Assembly: GCA_963580285.1 (NCBI GenBank) | Contig: OY757010.1 | Span: 214,118,138 to 214,182,137 of the forward strand | DNA: 64,000 nt | Source of the DNA: Lucinisca nassula | Lineage: Eukaryota; Mollusca; Bivalvia; Lucinida; Lucinidae | Reading direction: 5' to 3' | Shown here: positions 1 through 10,340 of the stretch, piece by piece | Numbering within the stretch: position 1 is the first letter of the stretch | How the letters are laid out: every line of letters starts with the position of its first letter | The notes under the pieces: model-generated | What the model saw: only the letters and a program-made list of their open reading frames with translations | The model's database searches: none | What the model was told of the DNA's origin: nothing | Translations under genes and position numbers: made by a program

Positions 1-57
1 GCAGTGTTGATCCTGACCGGACAGAAGCCATCTGATCTTGATCTAAATTGTTTGCAG
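1..57. repeat. H1 hairpin MITE, degenerate copy
   Basis: Resembles one of the ~65-bp palindromes (family H1) that recur through the window: a CAGTGT-like end, an AGCCATCTGATC arm and an ATTGTTTGCA end. The arms are poorly matched and the left edge is cut by the window. Confidence 0.4.
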
Positions 58-140
58 AGTTAAGGTTTATTGTGGTTCAGCAGGATGAGGGTCAAGAAAA
101 CTTTAATCCATTGCATGCTGAAACCCCTAAAGGGGTGCCT

Positions 141-212
141 TGGCAAACAGTGCAGGCCAAGATCAGATGCCGCAGAATGTGGCGTCTGATCTGGGCCTGC
201 ATTATTTCCTTA
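141..212. repeat. H1 hairpin MITE
   Basis: An imperfect palindrome whose left arm runs GCAAACAGTGCAGGCC then GATCAGATGCC, mirrored by GGCGTCTGATC then GGGCCTGCA. Further copies lie near 1.6, 1.9, 16.0, 22.0, 23.4 and 28.5 kb, so this is a mobile hairpin family and not a local structure. Confidence 0.6.
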
Positions 213-348
213 CACAATTTTCCGTCAAAACAGAGTAAAAACGAAAATATAGGCCTGACACCCTTTATATGACAAATGGACGTCCAACATATAGCAACTG
301 AAGAGTCCATTAGTATACAATTGGTTCATCAAAATCATTTTTAATATA

Positions 349-694
349 CAGTAGAACTTCGATGGCTCGAACACCGATGGCTCGCTTACCATGGCTGGGT
401 CGAACTCATACTTGAGCCCCTAGGGAAATCTTCAAGATAAGAAATGGTGGGGGATGATTAAGGAGATTTTAGTCTTTTATCTTGCAAACGTATGCTGTGT
501 GTACTCATTAGAATCGCCTCGGTGAGGCGATTCTAATGAGTACACCCAGCAAACATTTTCATTATATAACATCGAAAGATGTTCAAAAGTATCTCGTTAT
601 GCCTTTTGGCAGTAACCTTCAGTGGCTCGAACTACCGCTGTCTCGAATAAATTTTCATGGTCCCAAAGGGGTTCGAGCCATGGAAGTTTGACTG
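349..694. mobile_element. Pogo/Tigger-like MITE with TA target duplication
   Basis: Termini are inverted: the left reads CAGTAGAACTTCGATGGCTC and the right, complemented, CAGTCAAACTTCCATGGCTC. TA dinucleotides flank both ends (347-348 and 695-696). The length is about 346 bp with no coding capacity. The TIR start CAGT and the TA duplication are typical of the Tc1/mariner-pogo superfamily. An H2 hairpin is inserted inside. The element lies in XAB2 intron sequence about 40 bp from a splice donor. Confidence 0.65.
496..551. repeat. H2 hairpin repeat nested in the MITE
   Basis: A near-perfect palindrome GTACTCATTAGAATCGCCTC / GAGGCGATTCTAATGAGTAC. The same hairpin core, usually with GTACCCAC at one end, recurs at 5.65, 9.9, 19.6, 27.2, 27.5 and 41.4 kb (family H2). 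Confidence 0.6.
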
Positions 695-733
695 TAATCT
701 TCTATGAAAACAGCCTTGGAACCTGTATCTTAC

Positions 734-931
734 CTTAAGATATCTTCTATACACTCTGACAGCAGTCTCATGAAGATCATACACCCTCACAAACTTCAGG
801 TACAGGGGCCAGATCCTGTGGTGCTGGGTAATGGGCAGGGCCCTTAGCGCACGATCAAATGTCTGTCGTGTGCGTGTGATTTTACTCTGCTCCATTAAAA
901 ACTGGCAGTAATCTAGCCAGATCCTTGGCAT
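734..931 (-). CDS. XAB2: XAB2/SYF1 pre-mRNA splicing factor, internal exon (HAT repeats)
   Basis: Encodes exactly 66 codons, MPRIWLDYCQ to ETAVRVYRRYLK, matching the XAB2/SYF1 family over its whole length (from the animal protein's 'HKMPRLWLDYCQFL' region). XAB2 is a HAT-repeat scaffold of the spliceosomal NTC/Prp19-associated complex and also takes part in transcription-coupled repair. The exon is bounded by an acceptor (TTTTCAG before ATG) and a donor (AAG/gtaaga), both in phase 0. It follows exon 3292-3415 in reading order. W-x(3)-L/Y-x(2)-F helices of HAT repeats are visible. The 3' continuation lies beyond the window's left edge. Confidence 0.93.
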
Positions 932-1185
932 CTGAAAATCAAGTGAAAAACTCTGAAGTAAAGGAGATGATTTTTTTTTGTTTTGTTTTGTTTTTTTGTT
1001 TTTTATTTGTGTTTTTTGTTTTTTCTAATTTCTGATACACCACAACCTCTCGAGACGATGATTTGTTATAACACTATTATGGATACAATGTGGTTGGAGG
1101 ATGGATCCCAAAAATGTTTAGATAATAAAGAAATATTATTATTCATGGTCATTTTCTATATTATTTACACTCTTTATTTGAAATA

Positions 1186-1363
1186 CAGTCCAACCTGTAT
1201 TAAGCAAGCACCTAAGGGATAACCAAAATGTGCTTGTTTAGGACAGGTGCTTGCTTAATACAGGTGAACTTAAGTGCATTTGGCGTTTTCAGGAACCGGA
1301 AGTATGCTTGCTTAAGACACTTTGCTTGCTTAATAGAGGTGACCACTATGACAGGTTTTACTG
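1186..1363. mobile_element. CAGT-type MITE with TA duplication
   Basis: Left end CAGTCCAACCTGTATTAAGC and right end, complemented, CAGTAAAACCTGTCATAGTG share the CAGTnnAACCTGT terminus, with TA on both sides (1184-1185, 1364-1365). Internally a GCTTGCTTAATACAGGTG-like motif is repeated several times. It is probably a pogo-like non-autonomous element. Confidence 0.6.
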
Positions 1364-1365
1364 TA

Positions 1366-1518
1366 TGTGTGTGTTTGAGTTTTATATCCCAACAGCAACT
1401 AAGGAGATGGGATCTCAGTTTAAAGACTCATATGAAAGTCTGGAGAAGACTAGACAAATCCCACGACCCCTGGTTAACACTTAGGAGAGTAGCTTATCCA
1501 CTAGAACACCACAGACGA
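1366..1518 (-). mobile_element. tRNA-derived SINE (same family as 8706-8837)
   Basis: On the minus strand it begins with an A-box-like GTGGTGTTCTAGTGGATAAG and shares the TCTCAGTTTAAAGACT segment with the copy at 8706-8837, which has a clear target duplication. No intact B box was seen. Confidence 0.55.
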
Positions 1519-1598
1519 TTCTATTTTATTTGGATAGAACATGGTTGTTGAATAACCTATTTACCGTATGTATTCAAATTTCAGACAGACATGCCTTA

Positions 1599-1663
1599 GC
1601 AAATAGTGTAGACCCAGATGAGATGCCACAGAACGTGGCATCACATCAGGGTCTACACAGTTT
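1599..1663. repeat. H1 hairpin MITE
   Basis: Long imperfect palindrome: AGTGTAGACCCAGATGAGAT then GCCAC, mirrored by GTGGCATCACATC then GGGTCTACACAG. Confidence 0.7.
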
Positions 1664-1874
1664 ACCACTCAACCGGCTATTCTTAGACACAACATCGGGT
1701 AGTAAATTATACTTGTTCAAATTTTAGAACAAGTGTGGTAAGAAGTTGAGGTGTCCGAATATTTAGGGTAAATACGGCTAACACAGTCCCCGCTTCAGGC
1801 CCCAAACAACAGTGTTTTAAGAAAGTTGGGGTGTATTAACCCTTATCTTGCTGTTCACGACAACCCCTATCTTT

Positions 1875-1940
1875 GCAAACAGTGTAGATCCAGATCAGAT
1901 GGCTTCTGAAGAAGCCATCTGATCAGGATCTACACTGTTT
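1875..1940. repeat. H1 hairpin MITE
   Basis: Near-perfect palindrome of about 30-bp arms: CAAACAGTGTAGATCCAGAT / ATCAGGATCTACACTGTTTG around the centre GGCTTCTGAAGAAGCC. Confidence 0.75.
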
Positions 1941-2309
1941 GGCATTCAGTTTATGAATTTGTAGCAATAAATTACATCAAGTAATTTGATTGGTTGATAG
2001 ACAGAAATGGGTGTGGCTTCAATGAATATTCAGCAAGATAAGGGTTAAAATTTAGAAAAACATCATCTCTAGTTCACCCACTAGAGATTATGTATTTCTA
2101 AATTTTAATACATCCCAACTTTCTTATAACACTTTTGTATTAATAATTAAATGTTTGGGTCAGTTCCAAAATTAACTAATCACAACCATAAAGTTGATTT
2201 ACCTGCTTACAACTGCCATACAAACAGTGAATTATTCATCAACAATTAACCAACTATTTCAATTATAATACATCAAAACCTCTCCCCAACTGGCCACTAG
2301 TGTTTGATG

Positions 2310-2598
2310 TCATTCCGCCAACACCTAAGAGGCCCTGTCCATCAGAGCTTGGAGAAATAGATTGAGCTGCATGGTGCTTTGAAGCAGAGCTGAAAGAGAC
2401 CGCAATGGTGAACCGCTTAGAAGGTCTAAGCTTGCCCAGGCGAAGTGGTGCAAATCAGACCCTCTCGGGTGGTTGGGCTTGAGATGTCATTTCATCTCTA
2501 TGTGGGGTAAAAGTCGCACAAAATTGGAAGCAATGTCTCCAAAATGACATACTGTTGATGGGAATGTAAATCCTCAATTCAAACAAACAAATCAACTC
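2310..2598 (+). mobile_element. SINE-A copy
   Basis: About 290 bp, alignable throughout to the SINE-A copies at 3955 and 11302: GAAATAGATTGAGCTGCATG near the start, ACCGCTTAGAAGGTCTAAGC in the middle, then CTCCAAAATGACATAC and a tail ending TCAATTCAAACAAACAAA. No target duplication was found. Confidence 0.75.
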
Positions 2599-2954
2599 TT
2601 AAGACTTAACACATGCTTGTATCCATGCTTTTAACATTAATGAACTGAGAAAACGACGTTACACCATCCAACGACAAGAACAATGGGGAAGAATGTCAAA
2701 AACATACTAAAATATCTGCCACGTAAGTTCATTTCCACCCAGGGAACTGAGTACCCAGAAAAATATCACTTGACCTTGCAGAGCTTGACGTCTCGCATGT
2801 GACCAAAGTGAGCTTTGAACCCGCAGCGTTCACAGACCTAATGATTAAAGAGACATGGACCTTACCCATTAGGCCATTGAGGCCGATGGCCCAACATTTA
2901 ACAACAGCTAAACTCATTTATCTAATACCTAAGTATCTAAGGGAATAAAATAAT

Positions 2955-3180
2955 TTCCTTTAAGGGGAATGTATATACCTCCAGGGGAGGTAACTCCTTC
3001 AAAGGTACTTTTGTCTCCCATGCCAATAGGGGTCAACTTTTAAAGGAAAGAATTTGCTCCTCAGGAGCAAATTCTTTCCTTTAAGAGTTGACCACTTTTT
3101 CAGTGAGACTAAGCCTATGGAAAAGCGAACCAGAAGTCCCGAAAGTTGTCTCCCTTTGAAAATTGGCGGAAAAATATGCT
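2955..3180. mobile_element. Palindromic MITE, core hairpin 3031-3093
   Basis: The core 3031-3093 is an almost perfect inverted repeat (GGTCAACTTTTAAAGGAAAG ... CTTTCCTTTAAGAGTTGACC). Outside it, GGGGAGGTAACTCC and AGTTGTCTCCC give weaker outer arms. A related half copy lies near 21.75 kb inside the hAT-like element. Confidence 0.55.
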
Positions 3181-3291
3181 TGGTGTTCCCATTCCCCATA
3201 AATGTACTGAATACTCATGCGCTTGCGTATGAATCACTCATAATAGTTACCCACATGACACTTTCTTCTCTAAAATGTAATTCTTGCTTAC

Positions 3292-3415
3292 TTTGTGCAT
3301 AAAGACGAGTGCCCTCTCGTGAGCACTGTTAGCATCTTCAAAGGCAGGGTCTGTGATACAGCGCCCCTTCACATTTCTCCTCCGCACCTTCAGATACATG
3401 TACCATAGCTTGTAA
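3292..3415 (-). CDS. XAB2: XAB2/SYF1 internal exon
   Basis: The first base completes an AGT Ser codon split with the previous exon (9658-9806). The exon then encodes 41 codons, YKLWYMYLKVRRRNVKG through ERALVFMHK, and ends in phase 0 at a gtaagc donor. The acceptor is TTTATTTCAG. The residues match XAB2 family HAT repeats 2-3 ('SYKLWY.YLK.RR..VK.RC.TDPA.ED'). The exact fit of phases with both neighbouring exons supports a functional gene and not a pseudogene. Confidence 0.93.
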
Positions 3416-3674
3416 CTGAAATAAAATGATACGTAAGAATAGTTTAAGTTCATAACCATCCTTAGTTTTAGTTATATAGCACTGTCAAGATAATTTCACT
3501 TACATCAAGACAGTCGTCAATATGGTTGGTATAAATACAGAGTACCCGAACCTTCCATTACAGCATCTCACATGTGACCCAAGCCAGGCTCAAATCCACA
3601 GCAGTGAGAGACCAAATGTCACGCTAGTGTAAATGCTCTACACCACTAGGCCATATAGCTTACAGAGCTTACAA

Positions 3675-5378
3675 CAACAAGATGTGTTTGTGAAACACGA
3701 ACATGTCCCCGGGCATGGTCATTTTTTATTCAAAGTTGCTCACAGTTCAAGATTTTTGTTTGTGTGGGAAGCCCTTGACACAAGAAACTTACATGCCAAA
3801 TATGAAAGCTCTATCTCAAAAGGTTCAAAAGTTATGAACAATAATATTTTTTCTTTAAAGTAGGTCAAGGTCAAAGGTCAAAAAAATTTGCATGAATGTA
3901 AAGCTATTGTCACAAGGAACCTACATGCCAAATATTAAGGCTCTATCTTAAACATCGCCCCCGCCCATAGGGGCTTGAAGAAATATATGGGCTGCATGAT
4001 GCTTCCACGCAGAGCTGAATCCGGCCCGCACACTAGTACTGGTAAACCGCTTAGAGGATCTAAGCCTGCCCAGGAACCGCGGTGTGAGGCGGACCGTCCA
4101 TGCTGATAAAGCCTATTGGTTTCATTGGGCGACAGGGCTTGAGATGTCATTTCATCTCAGTGTTGGGTAAAAGTCCCACAAAATTGGAAGCAACGTCTCC
4201 AAAATGACCTTTACAGTGTTGACGGGGACGTTAAACCTCAATTCAAACAAAATCTATCTTAAACAGTTCAAAAGTTATGAACAATTTTATTTTTTCTTTT
4301 AAGTAGGTCAAAGGTCAAGGTCACGGTCCAAACATTTTGCATGTATGAAAAGCTCTAATCACAGGGAACCTACATGCCAAATATAAAAGCTCTATCCCAA
4401 ACGGTTCGAAAGTTATGACCAAAAATGTTTATTTTTTAAGTAGGTCAAAGGTCAAGGTCACAGGTCAAAATTTTTGCATGAATGAAAAGCGTTTGTCACA
4501 AGGAACCTACATGCTAAATATGGAGGCTGTATCACAAACGGTTCAAAAGTTATGGCCAATGTTAAATTTCTCTTTTATGTAGGTCAAAGGTCAAGTTCAC
4601 AGGTCAAAATTTTTTTGTGTAAATGTAAAGCTCTTGTCACAAGGAACCTACATGCAAAATATGAAGGCTCTATCTCAAATCATTCAAAAGTTATGACCAA
4701 AATGTTATTTTTTAATTTTAAGTAGGTCAAAGGTCAAGGTCAAGGTCACAAGTCAAAATTTTTGACATGACTGTAAAGCTTTTGTCACAAGGAACATACA
4801 TGCTAAATATGAAGGCTGTATCTCAAATGGTTCAAAAGTTAGGACCAATGTTAACTTTTTCTTTTATGTAGGTCAAAGGTCAAGGTCAAGGTCACAGGTC
4901 AAAATTTTTTGTGTGAATGTAAAGCTCTGGTCACAAGGAAGCTACAAGCAAAATATGAAGGCTCTATCTCAAACGGTTCAAAAGTTATGACCAAAATGTT
5001 ATTTTTTTATTTTAAGTAGGTCAAATGTCAAGGTCAAGGTCACAGGTCAAAATTTTTTGCATGAATGTAAAGCTTTTGTCACAAGGAACATACATGCTAA
5101 ATATAAGGGCTGTAACTCAAGTGGTTCAAAAGTTATGACTTATGTTATTTTTTTCTTTTAAGTAGGTCAAAGGTCAAGGTCAAGGTCACAGGTCAATTTT
5201 TTTTGCATGAATGTGAAGGTCTTGTCACAAAGAACCTTCAGGCCAAATATGAAAGCTCTATCTCAGACGGTTCAAAAGTTATGGCCAACATTAAAGTTGT
5301 CCACGTACAAACCAACAAACCAACAAACAGACAGGGCAAAAACAATATGTCCCCGCTATCGCTACCGGGGACATAATT
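3675..5378. repeat. Non-autonomous array element with AGGTCA-rich ~135-bp units
   Basis: About nine to ten degenerate units, each with a run such as AGGTCAAAGGTCAAGGTCA, then GTAAAGCTCTTGTCACAAGG, ACATGCAAAATATGAAGGCT and GGTTCAAAAGTTATGACC. The ends carry inverted ATGTCCCCG (near 3703) and CGGGGACAT (near 5367), which suggests a mobile element and not a local satellite. The AGGTCAAAGGTCA string is a perfect DR1 arrangement of nuclear-receptor half-sites. No protein is encoded. A SINE-A is inserted in the second unit. Confidence 0.7.
3955..4252 (+). mobile_element. SINE-A copy with 13-bp target duplication
   Basis: 298 bp inserted into an array unit and flanked by the direct repeat TCTATCTTAAACA (3942-3954 and 4253-4265). 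Body landmarks are GGGGCTTGAAGAAATATATG, CCGCTTAGAGGATCTAAGCC and the 3' tail GACGGGGACGTTAAACCTCA plus an A-rich end. The duplication is direct evidence of retroposition. Confidence 0.9.
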
Positions 5379-5651
5379 AGTGGTGTGGTGCTGTTAAAAA
5401 CTGTCTACAACCAGTTGAAACAGTAAAATCCACTAAGGAAAAAGAACAGTATGTTTTAACCCAATTTGTACCAGAAGCCCCAAAACGGGTACCCTGGCAA
5501 GGCATGAGCTTACGACCCGAGATCATCAATCTGGCATGTAAAACTTGAACATTAGTGTGACATTCATTACAATAATCCTGCTTGAACTATCATTTTTGAG
5601 ATGAAAATCTTTGATATTTTTCTTATTTCTAGATTAAATATAGACTGTGAG

Positions 5652-5700
5652 TGCTCAGAAGTGCCTCAATGAGGTAGTTCTAAGGAGAACCCACCAGCGT
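5652..5700. repeat. H2 hairpin, degenerate copy
   Basis: GAAGTGCCTCAATGAGGTAGTTCTAAG with decayed outer arms; same design as the H2 family. Confidence 0.5.
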
Positions 5701-7388
5701 TTGCATTAGCGCCAAAAATGCACCTGGGACGTGATTTCACTAGCACCGGACGCGAAAAATGTACTGTTTGCGTCCACAAGATGCAAAGTAACTTTTATGA
5801 TGTGCTGCCAGTCAACAAAGATGCCGACATCTAAGTAGCTCGATAAGGTGCTAATTTTATCAGCTACTTGAGATGAATAGTGGTAAGTAAGCATGCATCT
5901 CATGCAGCTCAACTCGGATTAACTATAGATAAATGAGTAAAAATCGAAGTATAACAATTTAATAATGCTAATTGGGACTCAAAAGAACAGAAGAAATAAA
6001 TGTAATCTTGCGTTAAAAGTCTTGGATCACATGTATACATGCATTGCTAGTCGGAAAACAACGGACAAAGATGTCATCGTAAGACAGCATGTTGTGCGTA
6101 GATCAGTCTGTGCAGCAATAAGGAGTGAGAAAACGCTTCCGTTTGAAATAAATATAGCAGTAATTAGCAGTATATTGACTAAAAAATGTCGGGATGATAT
6201 AAGTATGAACACTGTTTTATTTGTTTCATTCATTTCTGCATAAAAGGTTTAAAAAGATGAATAAATTTTAAATGTTGCAATTGTAATATCATTATGCTGA
6301 CGATATAGCATATACGATTTAAATTTGCCACATCGAATTATGAATAAATACTGATAATCCCGAGTTTGTGAAAACCAGACACAAAAACTGAGATGCGCAA
6401 CCATAGTATGCTGCAACAACTTTTTTTGGTGTAATTTTTTTTGAAATCTGAAAGTTTAATTCCGTTCTTTTTTGACCCCAGTATACAATTCTTCTTTCAG
6501 ACCAGGGGTCTTATCTGAAAGAAGTTTTCCAGTAATTTCTTTCCTTTCTCTGTCAGACATCATGTGTACTACCCTTTCATTCTCTTTCACCCTGACAGTC
6601 TGGAGTCTGTCAAAACATGACTAAGAATTGTTTTATAGTTATGAATGTGTGGTAATATACTTTTCTCCCTTACTGACATACTGTTAACGTATTCCCATAA
6701 AGATTCCCAAGAATTTGGACATTTTAAAATTGCTGGAGTTTCCTGAAAGAAAGGAAAACAGTAAAGACCCAGATAAAACCACTTTTTGAGTCTAATCTGG
6801 ATCAACCAACTTTATTAATACCTAATTCACCCGTCCATATTACAAACCGTTATTGGTTTGTAATTTTTCATTATGTCAGGTGCGACAGAAATAATATTTT
6901 TTCATTCGATATTTGATGATTATCGTCAAAGGCGGAGATTCACTGCCAGTGAATATATAAAGAGGTGGTCAGTATTGACATGTGTCAAAAGTAAACAACC
7001 ACCATGATTGAACAATCAAAGATGCTTATTATCGATGGTGCGAGTTTCAGGCAGTGACTAACACGTGTCATGAAAGAGCTTATGTAGGCAATAAACAAGA
7101 GACGACATTCGGTTTTCGACAAATGACCCAAGGACAAGAAATAATGAGTCAAGGACGCACATTTTTTTGCCCCTGCATCCTGCGGATGCAAAGTAGAAAC
7201 AGCTAGCGCAAATACTGACCCACAATCTATGTTTTTGAACAAAAATAAGGAAAACAATGAATATCCGCATAAACCCCACTTTGAGGTTTGAGGGGTGTTC
7301 ATTGCGCAGACTTGTTAACCTGATGAGTGGGATATGGATGCCAACATACACCCCAAATTGACAGATTAAGAAAAGGGCCCGGATTTGC
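5701..7388. other. Unassigned intronic sequence
   Basis: No gene or clear repeat unit was recognised. About 6985-7350 resembles flanks of H2 copies near 19.7 and 27.7 kb (a GTTCATTGCGCAGACTTGTTAAC-type segment) and is probably an old element. The short open frames here match nothing I know. Confidence 0.4.
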
Positions 7389-8048
7389 TCACCTGACTGT
7401 CACTGTCTCTAGTACATTCTATTTTGAGCTCTTGCTGCCATCTTGTTAATCAGAGCGGAACGATCTTAGCTATTTTGGTATGGTGTCACCTAGGCAACAT
7501 TCCTTTGAAGTCTGAATCAAATTGACCGAAGGGTTTAGGAGGAGTTTGTCTTTGAAGCAAATTTACAATGTTTTTCTATTTTTAGCTCTGGCGGCCTTTT
7601 GTTCAATGGAGCGGGATTGTTTTTATCTATTTTGGTAGGGGTTCATCTAAGCAACATTTCTACGAAGTTTGAATGAAATTGACCCAAGGGTACAGGATGA
7701 GTTGTCATTTGAAGATTTTTTTCTATTTTTAGCTCTGGTAGCCATCTTGTTCACCAGAACGGAACAATTTTAGCTATTTTGGTAGGGAGTCACCTTCGAA
7801 ACATTCCTGTAAAGCATGAATCAAATTGGCCCAAGGGTTTAGGAGAAGTTGGCGTTTTCAAGCAAATTTACGACGTTTTTTCTATTTACAGCTCTGGCGA
7901 CCATTCTGTTCATCAGAGTGGGATTGTTTAAGCTATTTTGGTAGAGGATCATCTGAGCAACATTCCTATGAAGTTTGAATGAAATTGGTCCAAGGGTACA
8001 GGAGGATTTCTCATTTGAAGATTTTTTTTCTTTTCAAGCTTCTGGCAG

Positions 8049-8289
8049 AATGGAGCGCTGTGGTGCAGTGGAAAAGCATCAGATTTGTGATCAAGAGGTA
8101 GCCGGTTCGATCCTTGCAATCGCCACATGTTGTTTCCTTGAACAAGAAACTTTATCCACATTGCTAAGTACTGGTTTCTACCCAGGAAAAGAGGGCCACA
8201 TGGAAGATTAGTACTAGTACTATGTGTGTTTCCCTCTATAAATAAGGTTGATTATTATTATTATTATTATTATTTATAATTATTATTAT
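8049..8289 (+). mobile_element. tRNA-derived SINE with (ATT)n tail
   Basis: Has an A-box-like GTGGTGCAGTGGAAAAGCAT and a B box GGTTCGATCC, then a conserved body TTCCTTGAACAAGAAACTTT and an ATT-repeat tail. The tRNA-like head lacks a complete acceptor stem, so it is not a tRNA gene. It splits an array unit between CTCTGGCAG and CTTGTTCATC. Confidence 0.8.
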
Positions 8290-8705
8290 CTTGTTCATCA
8301 GAGTGGAACGAATTTAGCTGTTTTGGTAGGGAGTCACCTACATAACATTCCTGTGAAGTTTGAATCAAATTGGCCCAAGGGTTTAGGAGGAGTTGGGGTT
8401 TGACGCAAATTTACAATGTTTTTCTATTTTTAGCTATGGTGGCCGTTTTGCTCATCAGTGCGGGATCGTTTTAGCTAGTTTAGTAGAGGGTCATCTAAGC
8501 AACATTCCTATGAAGTGTGAATGAAATTGGCCAAAGGTACAGGAGGAGTTGTCGTTCTGAGATTTTTTCTAATTTTAGCTCTGGTGGCCATCTTTTTTGT
8601 CATAGCAGAATAATTTTAGCTTTTTTGGTAGGGAGTCACCTGCCTTGCATTCCTGTGAAGTTTGAATCAAATCGGACAAAGGGTTCAGAAGGAGTTCACG
8701 TCTGA

Positions 8706-8837
8706 GTGTGAGTGTTTGAGTTAAACGTCTCACCAACAGCTAAGGTCATACGGAGATGGGACCTCGGTTTAAAGACTAATCCGAAAGTCTGAAGAAGCCT
8801 GGGCGAGTAGCATAACCACTATACCACGGAGGCTTCT
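8706..8837 (-). mobile_element. tRNA-derived SINE with 14-bp target duplication
   Basis: 132 bp flanked by GAGTTCACGTCTGA (8692-8705 and 8838-8851). On the minus strand it opens with GCCTCCGTGGTATAGTGGTT, a tRNA-like 5' end with an A box. It is the same family as 1366-1518. Confidence 0.85.
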
Positions 8838-9657
8838 GAGTTCACGTCTGAAGCAAATTTACGATGTTTTTCTATTTTTAGCTCTGGTGGCCATCTTGTT
8901 CATTGGAGCATAACAATTTTCGCTTTTTTGGTAGGGGGTCACCTAGGCAACATTCCTGTGAAGTTTGAATCAAATTGGCCCATAGACTTTAGGAGCAGTT
9001 CGCCTTTGAAAGAAAATTTCCGTTTTTCTATTTTTAGCTATGGTGGCCATTTTGCTCATTGGAGCGGACCCATTTTATCTATGTTGGTAGAGGGTCACCT
9101 AAGCAACATTCCTATGAAGTTTGAATGAAATTGGCCCAGGGGTTTGGAAGCAGTAGTTGTTTAAAGATTTTTCTATTTTTAGCTCTAGCAGCCATCTTGT
9201 TCATTGAAGTAGCTATTTTGGTAGAGGGTCACCTAAGCAACATTCCTTTGAAGTTTGAATGAAATTGGTCAAGGGGTATAAAGAGTAGTCGTTTAAAGAT
9301 TTTTCTATTTTTATATCTTGATCATTAGAGCTGAACGATTTTAGCTATTTTGGAAGAGAGCCACCTAGGCAACATTCATGTGGAGTTTAAATGAAAATGG
9401 CCCAAGGGTTTTAGGAGGAGTAGTCTTTTAAAGCAATTGTTAACAACGGACGACACACCAAGCACAATGCACGACGGACACTGACTGATCGCAATAGCTC
9501 ACCATGAGCACTTCGTGATCAGGTGAGCTAACAAAAGCAGGTTTCCTTGCACCCACTAAAAAGTACCCACAAAATATACTTCTGACAAGAAGAAAGGAAA
9601 ATTATCCCTTAATTATGTTTGTTATGCATCCTTATCTGGAGCTGTTGAAATAGTTAC

Positions 9658-9806
9658 CTGCCAGGAAGTTCTTTCAAAGCTCTTTCATAGATCAAATTCA
9701 ATGCATTTTTGCTACTATCTTTCTTGTGATCAATATAGCGTAGCCAGCACTTGATGGAGTAGGGGTTTCTTAGAATATCTTCCTCATACGCTAAATCATC
9801 TTCTTC
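9658..9806 (-). CDS. XAB2: XAB2/SYF1 internal exon (N-terminal region)
   Basis: Starts in phase 0 after the acceptor TTTACAG and encodes EEDDLAYEEDILRNPYS to ERALKELPG (49 codons) plus AG of a split Ser codon. It ends at CCTGGCAG/gtaact. It corresponds to the 'FEEEDLPYEEEIMRN.. KCWLRYI' start of animal XAB2, so only a short first coding exon (initiator Met plus ~15-20 residues) is missing upstream. I could not find that exon with confidence between 9.8 kb and the right edge. Confidence 0.93.
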
Positions 9807-9882
9807 CTGTAAACATAAGAAAACACACCTATACAAATACATTGAAAATTCTAAGGCCAAAAAAACAACAAAATTATAATTT

Positions 9883-9995
9883 TTATCCTATTTCTGCTTG
9901 AAAAATAAAGTGTGGGTACATGTTAGAACTGCCTCATCGAGGCAGTTCTAACAAGTACCCACAATCTATATTTAAGAGCAGAAATAAGACAAGAG
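9883..9995. repeat. H2 hairpin MITE, long copy
   Basis: Core GTTAGAACTGCCTC / GAGGCAGTTCTAAC at 9922-9952, then GTGGGTAC / GTACCCAC arms, then outer arms CTATTTCTGCTTGA / TAAGAGCAGAAATA. The whole ~110 bp can fold into one stem. Confidence 0.75.
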
Positions 9996-10044
9996 GGCCA
10001 ATTGGCCCTGTAGCGCACACCTGTATACCAGAAATCATTAGTGA

Positions 10045-10340
10045 CGTTTAGAATGCCCATTGGGGCTTGAAGAAATAGACTGGGCTACAGGTTGCTTCCA
10101 TCGAGGCTGGAACTGACCGCACATGAGAACTGGTAAACAGCTTAGAGGTTCCAAGCCTGCCCAGGAAAAGTGGCGCGGACCATCCATACATATAAACCCT
10201 ATCGGTTTCATTGTGCGGCAGGGCTTAAGATGTTAATTCATCTCAATGTCTGGTAAAAGTCCCACAAATCTGAAAGCAATGTCTCCAAAATGACCTACAC
10301 TGTGTTGACGCGGATTTTAAACCTCAAAATAATCAAAAAT
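10045..10340 (+). mobile_element. SINE-A copy
   Basis: Same landmarks as the 3955 copy: GGGGCTTGAAGAAATAGACT, AGCTTAGAGGTTCCAAGCCT, GTCTCCAAAATGACCTACAC and GTTGACGCGGATTTTAAACC. No clear duplication. Confidence 0.75.

Larger units (their letters stand above)
932..3291 (-). other. XAB2: XAB2 intron, 2.36 kb
   Basis: Runs between the donor after codon HK (gtaagc, at 3291) and the acceptor TTTTCAG before 931. It holds a CAGT-type MITE, tRNA-derived and other SINEs, two H1 hairpins and a ~225-bp palindromic MITE. Positions 983-1185 and about 1664-2300 show nothing recognisable except AT-rich sequence. Confidence 0.8.
7389..9530. repeat. Array element, ~175-bp units, with GCTCACCTG inverted ends
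   Basis: About ten diverged units carry AGCTCTGGTGGCCATCTTGT, TTTTAGCTATTTTGGTAGGG and TCACCTAAGCAACATTCCTG motifs. The left edge has GCTCACCTG (7389) and the right edge CAGGTGAGC (9520), with GGACGACACACC before the right end, an arrangement seen at the ends of similar elements in bivalve genomes. Two SINEs interrupt it. Confidence 0.7.
3416..9657 (-). other. XAB2: XAB2 intron, 6.24 kb
   Basis: Lies between the donor CCTGGCAG/gtaact and the acceptor TTTATTTCAG. Nearly all of it is two tandem-array elements (3675-5378 and 7389-9530) with three SINEs inserted in them. 3416-3674 and 5379-5650 show nothing recognisable. Confidence 0.8.

Noticed and set aside
8049..8160. Possible tRNA gene (A and B boxes)
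   Set aside because: No acceptor stem closure, and a SINE body and ATT tail follow; it is a tRNA-derived SINE. The B-box sequence at 41926 is rejected for the same reason.
7900..8470. Additional hammerhead cores (TCATCAG strings in array units and near 47455)
   Set aside because: No stem II hairpin followed by GAAA and no paired stem I, so these are chance matches.
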